From Metabacillus_B sp050107715 (GTDB lineage: Bacteria > Bacillota > Bacilli > Bacillales > Bacillaceae), in assembly GCF_050107715.1 (NCBI RefSeq), contig NZ_JBNILN010000001.1, forward strand, positions 806,001 through 870,000: a DNA stretch of 64,000 bases. Reading direction: 5' to 3'. Made by a program: the position numbers and the translations under genes. Position 1 is the first letter of the stretch. Each line of letters opens with the position of its first letter. Below the pieces are notes generated by a model. It was not told the DNA's origin. It did no database searches and saw nothing but the letters and a program-made list of their open reading frames with translations. Of the stretch, positions 26,908-34,967 are shown piece after piece.

Positions 26908-27150
26908 TTAAGGGCGCTCAAGGACGGAAGCAAGCAGGCGGTGGACAACCTCGTGGTCACGCGGGTCATGCAGGCGGTAAGGATCGCCGGGCAGTGTGTA
27001 CCATTCCTCAGCACCAACGTAGGTAATGGCAAGCGTAAGAGATCCGTCATCCCCGCAGGCCGTGCGCAGCTCAAGCTCTCCGCTGATCACACCGACTTCA
27101 GCTGTCATGACACCGTGAGTTGCAGTGAAAATGGTTGATTTCTTTTCCAT
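26908..27150 (-). CDS. Hypothetical protein, 80 residues
   Basis: An 80-residue soluble protein from ATG 27150 (MEKKSTIF), chosen because GGAGGT lies seven bases upstream. It is probably a beta-rich small domain (TAEVGVISGELELRT, LTLAITYVGAEEWYTL) with a charged helical end (DHEVVHRLLASVLERP). I do not recognise it. It stands between the diguanylate cyclase and a secreted nuclease gene on the same strand. Confidence 0.6.
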   Translation of the reverse strand: MEKKSTIFTATHGVMTAEVGVISGELELRTACGDDGSLTLAITYVGAEEWYTLPGDPYRLHDPRDHEVVHRLLASVLERP

Positions 27151-27222
27151 ACAGGACACCTCCATTCATTCCTGCAAGCACCCCCCAGCTCTTAAGCTGG
27201 GAGGTCTTGCGGACACAATCGT

Positions 27223-27855
27223 TTAGTAGGAGCAGGCGTTAAGCATGCTTTGCAGTTCCGCCTTCTCAGACGACTGCAGGCTTAAATCCCAGCGATACTT
27301 CGTATTGATCCACCACTTTGCATATCCGCAATGGGCACTTGTTCTCGTTGGCTTCCACGTGGAAGGATCCTGGTCACCCTTAGAGCGGTTTGAGCTGGCG
27401 GTCACTGCAATCAGCTGCGGGCCAGAGAGGTCATTGGAAAAAGATTCTCGCTTATCCGTCGACCAGCTGCTTGCGCCGGAACGCCAAGCCTCAGCCAAAG
27501 GGACAACATGATCAATGTCAAGCTCAGACGGAGAATACACCATCACCCCATCATAATAACTGTACCACGTACCGGACGTCACAGGGCAATCGCCGCTGTA
27601 AGAGTCCGCATCACGCTTCAGCACCACCTGACGGGTGTCGCAGCCTCCACCCTGGCTGATCCAGTGCGGGAACTTTTCCCGTGAGTAGCCAGTCATAGAA
27701 CTTTCCGACTTTACCGTTAAAGCATTCAACTGAGACTGAGCTGCGGATTTAGACGGTGTCCCGGGCGGAAACGCCTGTGCAGCCGGCGAGTTAAACTGAA
27801 ACGCAGCAACCGAAATAATCAGTGCAAACAAGAAATACATCGACTTCTTCAGCAT
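27223..27855 (-). CDS. Secreted HNH nuclease (DUF1524 type)
   Basis: A 210-residue protein with a clear Sec signal peptide (residues 1-28, ending AAQA). The mature part has the features of secreted GmrSD/DUF1524-like HNH nucleases: LDIDHVVPLAEAWRSGA holds the His of the beta-beta-alpha metal finger, and SSNRSKGDQDPSTWKP supplies the Asn and following elements. Cys residues near both ends may form disulfides, fitting export. It probably degrades extracellular DNA. GGGAGG is seven bases upstream of the start. Confidence 0.85.
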   Translation of the reverse strand: MLKKSMYFLFALIISVAAFQFNSPAAQAFPPGTPSKSAAQSQLNALTVKSESSMTGYSREKFPHWISQGGGCDTRQVVLKRDADSYSGDCPVTSGTWYSYYDGVMVYSPSELDIDHVVPLAEAWRSGASSWSTDKRESFSNDLSGPQLIAVTASSNRSKGDQDPSTWKPTRTSAHCGYAKWWINTKYRWDLSLQSSEKAELQSMLNACSY

Positions 27856-28117
27856 CCATATGCCTCCCTATTTAGCTATTTGATTTACAAGAAAAACATC
27901 AAAAAAGAGCGTGTGCGGTCACTAGTGAGAAAGAATAAAGAATGGAGACTCCACTTGTAATCGTATGCCACCGGCAAATTTTCCAGCAAGTTAATAATTT
28001 GTAAACGGACCGATCCTGCAGCGAACTCCCTTGCTCCTCCTGCTTCAGCATCCGCTAAAAAAAAAAAGAGGAGGAAAATTAATGAATGTATGTAAAGTAT
28101 TGATGAAACTATTAAGT

Positions 28118-28334
28118 TTTTAGAATATGAGCAGATTGGAGGAGTGCCGTTTCACCTTGCAGACGGAATAGTACAAGCATAGGGTTTTTGTGGAAGCTGA
28201 CGGAGAAAAATGATGGGTTGATCAGACTGGCTGTTTTTACTATTTTTCGGAATGAAGCGAAAGAGGGAACGGCAGAAAAAGAATCCCCCATTCTTTTGTA
28301 CCGGCCTTTTTCTTTACAGTTATTAATAAATTAG
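28118..28334 (+). pseudogene. Possible decayed reading frame
   Basis: Most of 27856-28529 is AT-rich and featureless. Between 28118 and 28334 two coherent peptide stretches appear in different frames, EYEQIGGVPFHLADGIVQA and then LWKLTEKNDGLIRLAVF onwards to ESPILLYRPFSL, separated by a stop and a frame change. This suggests a small broken gene. No family is recognised and the call is tentative. Confidence 0.25.
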
Positions 28335-28529
28335 TTGATGAAATGTAATGAGGATTTACCAATTCAACACAATCAGCAGGAAAAAAGAATTCACATGTTC
28401 TAGCTGATCTTGAAAAATGCTAAATTACTTGGTTTTAAGTAAAAAAATTACAATAAATTAACAAACTAGGCCTAATAGAGTGGTAAAATAGTACTGAACT
28501 TATCTCACTATTATAAAAGAGGTGGAAGA

Positions 28530-29000
28530 ATGAAAGAAGTATCATTTTCAACAAGCTTGTTATTCTTTTGGGTAAAAGGAAAAGTAGAAGTTGATGGTCG
28601 ATTTGTCAAAAGCAAATTATCAAACACATTATTGGGGTTTATTCCTGCCGGTAAAGACCAGCAAAACATTCCTTTAAAAAACATTTCCGGTGCAATGCTG
28701 TCGACCAAATACCTTTTAAAACCAATGCTTTTAGGAATACTGTTATTTTTTATTGGCTTAGGCTCATTAGGTAATGAGTTTTTAGCAGGTTTATTGTTTC
28801 TTGTTTTTGGTGTAGGAATTGCCGGAAGCGGTATTCAAACCATCTTAACAGTAGAGAAATCAGGAACACCTTATTTCATAAACGTCCCGTTTTTCGAAAA
28901 ACAGAAAATGCAGGAATTAAATGATCTTATTCACAATGCATTGGCAGATGATACCGACAAAACGGACTTAAATATGTTTTTTGATAAAAAGGTTCAATAA
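28530..29000 (+). CDS. Small membrane protein with PH-like layout, unknown
   Basis: A 156-residue protein from ATG 28530 behind GAGGTGG. It has a beta-rich N-terminal part (FWVKGKVEVDGRFVKSKLSNTLLGFIPAGKDQQNIPLKNISG), two close hydrophobic segments at about residues 70-108, and a C-terminal acidic region. The layout resembles bacterial PH-like membrane proteins, but the function is unknown. Its last codons and the sequence behind them form the start of a direct repeat whose second copy lies at 33012. Confidence 0.65.
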   Translation: MKEVSFSTSLLFFWVKGKVEVDGRFVKSKLSNTLLGFIPAGKDQQNIPLKNISGAMLSTKYLLKPMLLGILLFFIGLGSLGNEFLAGLLFLVFGVGIAGSGIQTILTVEKSGTPYFINVPFFEKQKMQELNDLIHNALADDTDKTDLNMFFDKKVQ

Positions 29001-29009
29001 TAAGCAACA

Positions 29010-29046
29010 AACGCAGAAGGATCCGAACTCCTTCTGCGTTTTTTCA
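29010..29046 (+). terminator. Terminator of the 28530 gene
   Basis: AACGCAGAAGGA pairs with TCCTTCTGCGTT and is followed by T. The same hairpin is repeated at 33041-33072. Confidence 0.85.
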
Positions 29047-29082
29047 TTTTATCTATCCTCTAGTGTTCAGCTGCAGCAACTA

Positions 29083-29257
29083 TTAAATGATCAGCAGAAC
29101 CACATTAATAAACAGAATCGTCACAATCAGCCCCACTAAAAGCTTTTTCCCGTCCTATTCATTTTCCCGCTTCGCATTCCCCTGAAAACCAAAACACTGA
29201 TCAGGAGGGTAAGGAGCAGGACGATGCTGGATGGCGCATTAGGCATTTGTCTGTTCA
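29083..29257 (-). pseudogene. Frameshifted copy of the 58-residue membrane protein gene
   Basis: This is copy 1 of the small gene at 33114-33290. The start codon is lost (the repeat breaks inside the ATG), and one A is missing in the AAAGCTTTTT stretch near 29148, which shifts the frame. The N-terminal peptide NRQMPNAPSSIVLLLTLLISVLVF is still readable. Confidence 0.75.
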
Positions 29258-29410
29258 GCAAACTCAGAAAGAGCAGAAAAGCAGAAACCGGAAGATTTCG
29301 TAATGCCGGATTTTTGCAAAAGCTTATGCACTTTAAGCTCAAAAAAAGTTGCTCAATTCAGCAGGGAGTGGATGAGGAACTTTCAGGACTGAAGATTTCA
29401 TTTGCTATCA

Positions 29411-29440
29411 CAAAACAATGGGCAGCTGCCCATTGTTTTG
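29411..29440. terminator. 30-bp perfect palindrome after the siderophore transporter operon
   Basis: The arms CAAAACAATGGGCAG and CTGCCCATTGTTTTG are exact complements with no spacer. It lies 18 bases behind the last transporter gene and ends in TTTTG on both strands, so it probably terminates that operon. Confidence 0.75.
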
Positions 29441-29458
29441 ATAAGAACAGGTGACCTG

Positions 29459-30463
29459 TTATGACGCAGATTTTTTACCGTTCTTCGATTCCTGATACAG
29501 CAAGTATAAGAAGTACGGTGCGCCAAGCAGTGACGTTACAATACCCGCGGGGATCTCTAGGGGCCGGATAACCGTTCTCCCGATTGTATCCGCAAAAAGC
29601 AGCAGGAAAGCCCCTACAAGAGCAGCGGTTGGCAACAGGTATCGATGCTGGCTTCCAACTAATTTCCTTGTGATGTGCGGACTGATTAATCCTAAGAAAC
29701 TAATCATCCCTACAGCAGCGACACTGGCTCCCGTCAGGAGCGTACTCAATCCGAGCAGCAGGATCTTCATTTTTTCTACAGACACCCCGAGACCCGCTGC
29801 GATTTGACCGCCGAGCATTAAGGAGTCAAGGGCGCGGATAAAGAGAAGCAGGATGAGGATGACGGCAATTGTTACCGGAGCCGCAACGAATACTTGATCC
29901 CAGCTGCGTCCAAACAGACTCCCGTTCAGCCAGAGCAGAGAGGTTTGGGCGCTCGTATCCATTTTCAAAAGGGCGAGTTCCACCCCTGATCCGCATAGTG
30001 CACTCACAGAAACCCCGACCAAAGCGAGCCGGACAGGGTCTGCCCCATCCTTATATGCCAACGTGTACACGATAAACGTCGCTAATGCTCCACCGATAAA
30101 CGCAATAAAACTAATCGAAAAAATAGAAATAGACGGAAATAAGCTTACAGAGATGAGCGCGGCCGCCGCAGCTCCGCCAGACACACCGAGAGTATCAGGA
30201 GCGGCTAGCGTATTGTTCAAAATTGTTTGCATAATAACTCCCGCTACCGCTAATGAACCGCCGATGAGAATGGCTAACACAATACGGGGAGCACGATAGT
30301 CGAATACGATATAGCGGTAATCTGCGTCTCCCTGACCGATGAGCAAATTCATAATTTCAATGGGCGAGATGTAAATATCCCCTATTCCAATGTTGATTAT
30401 GCCCATAAAGAGAAGTGCCGCTGCCAAAATGATGAAAATGAGCTTTGGGTGTCGTTTTAGCAT
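29459..30463 (-). CDS. Iron-siderophore ABC transporter permease (second, FecD-like)
   Basis: A 334-residue FecCD/BtuC-family permease with about ten membrane helices. The family motifs are visible: IVFDYRAPRIVLAILIGGSLAVAGVIMQ, NTLAAPDTLGVSGGAA and MISFLGLISPHITRKLVGSQHRYLLP, the last holding the loop that contacts the ATPase. It is the third and last gene of a Fur-regulated operon, 15 bases behind the first permease. No ATPase gene follows, so an unlinked ATPase (YusV-like) must energise the pair. Confidence 0.92.
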   Translation of the reverse strand: MLKRHPKLIFIILAAALLFMGIINIGIGDIYISPIEIMNLLIGQGDADYRYIVFDYRAPRIVLAILIGGSLAVAGVIMQTILNNTLAAPDTLGVSGGAAAAALISVSLFPSISIFSISFIAFIGGALATFIVYTLAYKDGADPVRLALVGVSVSALCGSGVELALLKMDTSAQTSLLWLNGSLFGRSWDQVFVAAPVTIAVILILLLFIRALDSLMLGGQIAAGLGVSVEKMKILLLGLSTLLTGASVAAVGMISFLGLISPHITRKLVGSQHRYLLPTAALVGAFLLLFADTIGRTVIRPLEIPAGIVTSLLGAPYFLYLLYQESKNGKKSAS

Positions 30464-30478
30464 AAGCCGGTTTCCTTT

Positions 30479-31468
30479 CTACCGATTGGCTGTTCTGGCA
30501 AGGTAAATGAAATAAGGAGCTCCAATCAGAGCCGTTACGATCCCAACAGGGGTTTCATATGGAAATGAAATGAAGCGTGATCCGATATCAGCAAGCATCA
30601 AAAGCGCTGCTCCCATTAGGGCAGTAATCGGAAGAAACAAAGGGTTAGACGGCCCAATAAGAAACCGGACAATGTGGGGAGTGATGAGTCCGATAAATCC
30701 GATCGGCCCTGTAAAGGCTACGGATGAGCCGGCCAAAAGAACAACCAGAAAGATGATGATTCCTTTTTGCAGCCAAACCCGCTGCCCTAAGTTTCGTGCT
30801 ACATCCTCACCGAGCGAGAGCACGGTTAACGCCTTCATGGTTAAAAATGAAAGCCCGATTCCAATGATCGAAACAGGGGTGAGAACAGATACACTCTCCC
30901 ATGTTGAACCTGCGACGGTCCCTGTCAGCCAGATGAGGATCTGATGAATGGATTCATCATTAAAAATCATGATTGATTGTGTTGCAGCGGCGAAAAGCGA
31001 TTGAATGACCACTCCCACGAGAGCAATTTTTACAATCATACGCCCACCCTGCAAAATAGCCCCCATAAAAAAGATTAGCGAAGCAGCCAATACTCCTCCC
31101 GCAAATCCTGCCGCGACCAGCGATATGCCCGTCAGTGAAGGGATAAACACAATCGAACCCACTACAAAAAAAGAAGCCCCCGCATTTATACCGAGCACAC
31201 CCGGGGAGGCTAGCGGATTTTGAGTCATGCTTTGAACGAGCGCACCTGCAACAGCCAGGCTCGCGCCAGCTAAGATGGTCATCAGCATCCGAGGCAGACG
31301 GACATCCTGCAAAACGAGTGCTTGATTCGATGGTTCCTTTGCAAACAGGCCGTTTAAGAGCTCGCTTGCGGTAAAAGAGAAGGATCCAATTTTTAAAGAA
31401 AAAAAGGAACTGACCAGCAATAAAAGGATGCTGGTCACGATTACTGTAGAGGTCATCTTCGTGTGCAT
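30479..31468 (-). CDS. Iron-siderophore ABC transporter permease (first, FecC-like)
   Basis: A 329-residue FecCD-family permease. Its signature stretches are LQDVRLPRMLMTILAGASLAVAGALVQ, NPLASPGVLGINAGASFF and GPIGFIGLITPHIVRFLIGPSNPLFLP. About ten membrane helices are expected. Start ATG 31468 follows CAGGTGAG. It forms the membrane channel together with the permease behind it, and lies 38 bases downstream of the binding-protein gene. Confidence 0.92.
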   Translation of the reverse strand: MHTKMTSTVIVTSILLLLVSSFFSLKIGSFSFTASELLNGLFAKEPSNQALVLQDVRLPRMLMTILAGASLAVAGALVQSMTQNPLASPGVLGINAGASFFVVGSIVFIPSLTGISLVAAGFAGGVLAASLIFFMGAILQGGRMIVKIALVGVVIQSLFAAATQSIMIFNDESIHQILIWLTGTVAGSTWESVSVLTPVSIIGIGLSFLTMKALTVLSLGEDVARNLGQRVWLQKGIIIFLVVLLAGSSVAFTGPIGFIGLITPHIVRFLIGPSNPLFLPITALMGAALLMLADIGSRFISFPYETPVGIVTALIGAPYFIYLARTANR

Positions 31469-31506
31469 GTACTCACCTGCCGTAAGAAATGATGCTTATA
31501 TTAAAC

Positions 31507-32439
31507 CTATTTTGCAAATAGCTCCCTGAAGTCATCCAGCCGTTCATTAATGGCTGGGAGACTGCGCCGGCGGGACCAGTCATTATGATCCAATTCGAAG
31601 ACCCGATCGTTTTGAACGGCCTTTAGCTGATTCCAAAGCGCATCCCCTTTTAGCTGTTCTACTACCGATGGATCATCCGCATTCTTCGTAAGCAAAAGTG
31701 TATCCGGATTAATCTTCAGCATTTGTTCAATAGTTAAATCCTGAGAGGTTTCCTTTTTATCTTCCAATGCATATTCAAGCCCTGCTTCATTCATAAAGCT
31801 TGGCATAAAATACGACGAAGTTGGCGTTTCAAATAAGTTACTGCTTGTATATTGGGCCTGAAGAATGGTTCCTTGCCCTTCAGGTACACTTTTTTTTAAC
31901 TCTGACACGTCTGTCTTGTGGTCAGCAATCAGCTGCTTCGTTTCCTCTTCACGATCAAGAGCAGAACCAATCGTTTCCGTAGCAGCCAATACCTCCGGGT
32001 AATCCGCCGTATCGTTTACGACTCCGATGGTCGGAGCTATTTCACTTAATTCTTTATAGATCGCTTTGTGGCGATCAGAGTCGGCGATAATAAGATCCGG
32101 CTTTAAGGTGCGGATGATTTCAAGGCTGGGCTCAGATCGCGCCCCAACAGATTTATACCCCTCAATAACCTCCATCGTTGAAGCGGCAATCCGCTCCGGA
32201 CGTTCATCATCTGCTACCCCAGCCGGACTGATGCCCAGAGCAGCAACTGTCTCAGTAATGCCCAATTCCAGTGTCACTACTGATTTTGGATTTTCAGGCA
32301 CGGTTGTCGTTCCTAACTCATGCTCTACAGCCTTGCCAGATTGATCCCCTTGAGAATTTTGTGACTTTCCTTCCTGTTGGGAACATCCTGCTGCGAGTAC
32401 AATAAGACCAATAACTATCCATTTATGTATTGCTTTCAT
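31507..32439 (-). CDS. Iron-siderophore binding lipoprotein
   Basis: A 310-residue lipoprotein of the FecB/FeuA class, starting at ATG 32439 with AGGAGGAG just upstream. The signal peptide ends with VLAAGCSQQ, the Cys being the lipidation site. The N-lobe begins LGTTTVPENPKSVVTLELGITETVAALG, followed by LEIIRTLKPDLIIADSDRH. The Arg-rich C-terminal stretch (DWSRRRSL) is typical of binders of acidic ferric siderophores such as citrate-type. The operon order SBP-permease-permease without ATPase is like B. subtilis feuABC or yfiYZ-yfhA. The exact siderophore is unknown. Confidence 0.9.
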   Translation of the reverse strand: MKAIHKWIVIGLIVLAAGCSQQEGKSQNSQGDQSGKAVEHELGTTTVPENPKSVVTLELGITETVAALGISPAGVADDERPERIAASTMEVIEGYKSVGARSEPSLEIIRTLKPDLIIADSDRHKAIYKELSEIAPTIGVVNDTADYPEVLAATETIGSALDREEETKQLIADHKTDVSELKKSVPEGQGTILQAQYTSSNLFETPTSSYFMPSFMNEAGLEYALEDKKETSQDLTIEQMLKINPDTLLLTKNADDPSVVEQLKGDALWNQLKAVQNDRVFELDHNDWSRRRSLPAINERLDDFRELFAK

Positions 32440-32465
32440 TTTTTCTCCTCCTGCAACCTTCGATT

Positions 32466-32484
32466 GAGAATAATTATCATTATA
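32466..32484 (-). promoter_or_regulatory. Fur box and -10 element of the siderophore operon
   Basis: GAGAATAATTATCATTATA is a near-consensus Fur box. On the minus strand it contains TATAAT (32484-32479), so Fur binding would cover the promoter. No clear -35 element is seen. Confidence 0.8.
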
Positions 32485-32764
32485 ACACATTCTGCCTTGC
32501 TCTCATGTTTTTTTCTGGAACCGGTACGATCATTATTTCATATGGATGAAAAATTTTAGACATAGGCTTGTAACCGGGGCAGGAGAGCTCGAATCCGAAC
32601 GGTCGGCAAAAAGACCCTGCTAATAGCAGGGCCCTTCCTTTTTCATTAGCGAAACAATATGGCAAGCAGGGGCTTCGGTACGAATATATTCACCGTTACA
32701 ATCAAATCGCAAATCCCCTCACAGGCATGATAAGAAGTATACAAGCCTTTACTTTTCCTTTTAA

Positions 32765-32800
32765 CAAAAAAAACACAGCAATGATCGTTACTGTGTCTTA
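32765..32800 (-). terminator. Terminator of the 59-residue membrane protein gene
   Basis: ACACAGTAACG pairs loosely with CATTGCTGTGT, followed by eight T on the minus strand. Confidence 0.7.
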
Positions 32801-32967
32801 GAGGTCTTTTGGTTCTTCCCAGCGAAATATGCAGAACACAGGAGGAATATAATCCCTAACCCAGCTCCCACTGTCATTGAATACTCAAGGGTCTTCTTCA
32901 ATGCTAACCCACCTGTAATTGATGCGGCAAAAAACATAAGGAACATGACCGTATAGTTTTTCTTCAT
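32788..32967 (-). CDS. Small two-helix membrane protein, unknown
   Basis: A 59-residue protein from ATG 32967 (MKKNYTVMFLMFFAAS), chosen because AAGGGGGCAGATGG lies directly upstream; the longer frame to 33078 is not supported. There are two hydrophobic segments (about residues 6-20 and 30-47) and a basic tail, KNQKTSKTQ. I do not recognise it. It lies within the segment flanked by the two direct repeats. Confidence 0.6.
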   Translation of the reverse strand: MKKNYTVMFLMFFAASITGGLALKKTLEYSMTVGAGLGIIFLLCSAYFAGKNQKTSKTQ

Positions 32968-33011
32968 TTTTCCATCTGCCCCCTTTACCGTTATTTTACT
33001 ATTAATATGGA

Positions 33012-33289
33012 TTGATAAAAAGGGGCAATAATACGCACGAAACGCAGAAGGATCCGAACCCCTTCTGCGTTTGTTCATTTTATCTAGCCGCTAGTGTTCA
33101 GCTGCCGCAACTATTAAATGATCAGCAGCACCACATTAATAACCAGAATCGTCACAATCAGCCCCAATAAAAGCTTTTTACCCGTCCTATTCATTTTCCC
33201 GCTTCGCATTCCCCTGAAAACCAAAACACTGATCAGGAGGGTAAGGAGCAGGACGATGCTGGATGGCGCATTAGGCATTTGTCTGTTCA
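33012..33289. repeat. Direct repeat, copy 2 (278 bp)
   Basis: This copy matches 28981-29257. It even keeps a remnant of the last codons of the 28530 gene (TTGATAAAAAGGGGCAATAA), although the rest of that gene is absent here. It retains the intact small membrane gene on the minus strand. Confidence 0.9.
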
Positions 33290-33290
33290 T
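33114..33290 (-). CDS. Small membrane protein, 58 residues
   Basis: ATG 33290 to TAA 33114 encodes MNRQMPNAPSS followed by two hydrophobic segments (IVLLLTLLISVLVF and LLLGLIVTILVINVVLLII) joined by a basic loop, RGMRSGKMNRTGKK. The start lies inside the end of the preceding gene (20-base overlap), suggesting coupling. A frameshifted copy without a start lies at 29083. The function is unknown. Confidence 0.6.
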   Translation of the reverse strand: MNRQMPNAPSSIVLLLTLLISVLVFRGMRSGKMNRTGKKLLLGLIVTILVINVVLLII

Positions 33291-33498
33291 CGTTCTTTGC
33301 TCCCGCGGGACGTTTCCCCTTCTTTAAGAAAAAGCTCATGGCGAGCAGAAAAACACCGGCTCCGAATCCAACCGGTAAGATCAAACCCCTAAACTCAGCC
33401 AAAATCCCATTTTCCAACTGGCTCACCTGCAGAATCAATGTTGCGATACAAACAGCAAAGGCGACCCACTGAACCGATCTTTGCGTCATTTTTTTCAC
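33271..33498 (-). CDS. Small membrane protein, 75 residues
   Basis: A 75-residue protein beginning GTG 33498 (or ATG 33489) behind GAAAGG. It has two hydrophobic segments (WVAFAVCIATLILQVSQL and LILPVGFGAGVFLLAMSFFL) and a basic C-terminal tail, KKGKRPAGAKNDEQ. It overlaps the 58-residue gene behind it. Only the last few codons of this gene appear in the other repeat copy. The family is not recognised. Confidence 0.6.
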   Translation of the reverse strand: MKKMTQRSVQWVAFAVCIATLILQVSQLENGILAEFRGLILPVGFGAGVFLLAMSFFLKKGKRPAGAKNDEQTNA

Positions 33499-33635
33499 AG
33501 CCTTTCAGAACGTATCTGTTTTCCCGTTCCTATATGCTCTTACGACCTTCTTTGGAAACGGTTAGTTGATAACTCCATTCTACTAGAAAAAAGAGGAGAA
33601 AATGTTGGTTTAAGGGAATAAACCGGCCCCTTACT

Positions 33636-34829
33636 CTACTTGAATTTATTCTTCGGCCCCTGATCCATCAAAACTTCAACCATGCTCCCGGCTCCCATCA
33701 CGAGCTTCGGTCTGAACTCCGAGTTCGGTGCGCTGTACAGCTCCAATGGGCTGATAATGACGCCATCCGGGGTGTTGTGGAGAATTCCGGCTACACATGT
33801 ATAGATCCGGTCGTTATTGTTGGCGTGTTTGGCAGAGATGGTGACGGATGTTCCATTATGGTTGTCGATGCTCATGGACACCTTGTATCGGTAAAAGGAG
33901 CCTGTCCCATTGGACTGGGCCGAGTAAACGACTGGAACGACGGCAAGAATTTCATCGGTCAGCCTCAGCTTGATGACTTCCGTCTTTACAGCCTGCTTGC
34001 CGCGCCTCACATCTCCCATATGCTCAACCGCACCATTGGCAAAGCTCTGAAGCGGAGGGGTTTTTTTCGCCCCAAACATGGCGACATCCACCTGGTGGCC
34101 ATCCTTTGTATAGACCTGTGCGTAGATATCATAATCGGTCCCCGTCTCCCAGGACACGGTAGCCGTGATCTCAGGTGTCTTTTCAATGATGACCGGCTTC
34201 TTGCCTTTATCGAGATTGATCTGACCCTTTACCTTCTCGAGCTGGATTTTCTTTTCAGGAGCTCGGTTTACAGGCTCCGGCTTCACAGCCGCTTGCCCCT
34301 CTTCCACCTCGACCCCGTAATTTCTGCACAGGCCCTCAAGCCCGGAGTCGAAGCCGCGCCAGATCGATTTTGCCTTCGTCTGACCGTTTCTAACATACAG
34401 TTCCAGCACCACAATCCCGTTTTCCTTCGTGAAGCTGGAGGGAGTAAACTCAATCACCGTCTCATCCGTGCGTATGGCAGCTTTTAAATTCCGCACATTC
34501 GCAAAACCCGTATGGTTGTCCTCCGTCAGCGTAACCGCGATTTTCTGAATGCCTGCCGGAGCTTTATTCATGTCAAAATGCAGGGTATGTACCTTCAGGC
34601 TGCCTGCGTTCTCAGAAGGCAGCAGGGTGGCGACACCGGACGGACTCTGCGGCTGATTGTAGAAAATAATCCCGCTGTCCCCCTGGACCTTATCTGCATC
34701 CGTTAACAGGAAAGCTGTTAAGGAAATATCGATTCCATTGGACGTTTCATAGCTGACTGTTACATGGCCTTGTGGAGAGCTCAATGTTGTGTTGGCTCCC
34801 ATCTGCAGCAGTTGGTTCAATTGAATCAC
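33636..34829 (-). CDS. TerD/TerA-like stress protein
   Basis: A 397-residue protein with two TerD-like beta-sandwich domains. The first (residues 1-170) has the calcium-binding style stretch IDISLTAFLLTDADKVQGDSGIIFYNQ and ends with LYVRNGQTKAKSIWRGFDSGLEGLCRNYGVEV. A charged linker (EPVNRAPEKKIQLEKVKGQINLDKGKKP) follows, then a TerA-like C-terminal domain starting TATVSWETGTDYDIYAQVYTKDG. Such proteins belong to tellurite-resistance and general stress systems. No terC or terZ gene is beside it, and the molecular role is unknown. Confidence 0.85.
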   Translation of the reverse strand: MIQLNQLLQMGANTTLSSPQGHVTVSYETSNGIDISLTAFLLTDADKVQGDSGIIFYNQPQSPSGVATLLPSENAGSLKVHTLHFDMNKAPAGIQKIAVTLTEDNHTGFANVRNLKAAIRTDETVIEFTPSSFTKENGIVVLELYVRNGQTKAKSIWRGFDSGLEGLCRNYGVEVEEGQAAVKPEPVNRAPEKKIQLEKVKGQINLDKGKKPVIIEKTPEITATVSWETGTDYDIYAQVYTKDGHQVDVAMFGAKKTPPLQSFANGAVEHMGDVRRGKQAVKTEVIKLRLTDEILAVVPVVYSAQSNGTGSFYRYKVSMSIDNHNGTSVTISAKHANNNDRIYTCVAGILHNTPDGVIISPLELYSAPNSEFRPKLVMGAGSMVEVLMDQGPKNKFK

Positions 34830-34907
34830 TCCTTATCTGGTTTATAAAAATTCCATCCTCCAAATGCCTCAGATGACTCTTGCAGCTGCTGTTTCAAACC
34901 AAAAACA

Positions 34908-34940
34908 ATAAGGGCATTCCTGCAAGCAGCAATGCCCCTA
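34908..34940 (-). terminator. Terminator of the yiaA-like gene
   Basis: AGGGGCATTGC pairs with AATGCCCTT on the minus strand, followed by ATTGTTTTT. Confidence 0.7.
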
Positions 34941-34967
34941 ACTATTAAATCTATTAATTTAAATCTA

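Larger units (their letters stand above)
28981..29257. repeat. Direct repeat, copy 1 (277 bp)
   Basis: This stretch repeats, with roughly nine-tenths identity by eye, at 33012-33289. It begins in the last codons of the 28530 gene (TTGATAAAAAGG) and ends at CTGTTCA, one base short of the start codon of the small membrane gene preserved in copy 2. It includes the terminator at 29010. The two copies flank the iron-siderophore operon. Confidence 0.9.

Noticed and set aside
32480..32665. 61-residue minus-strand reading frame overlapping the Fur box
   Set aside because: It covers the siderophore operon promoter, has no ribosome site and no recognisable sequence.
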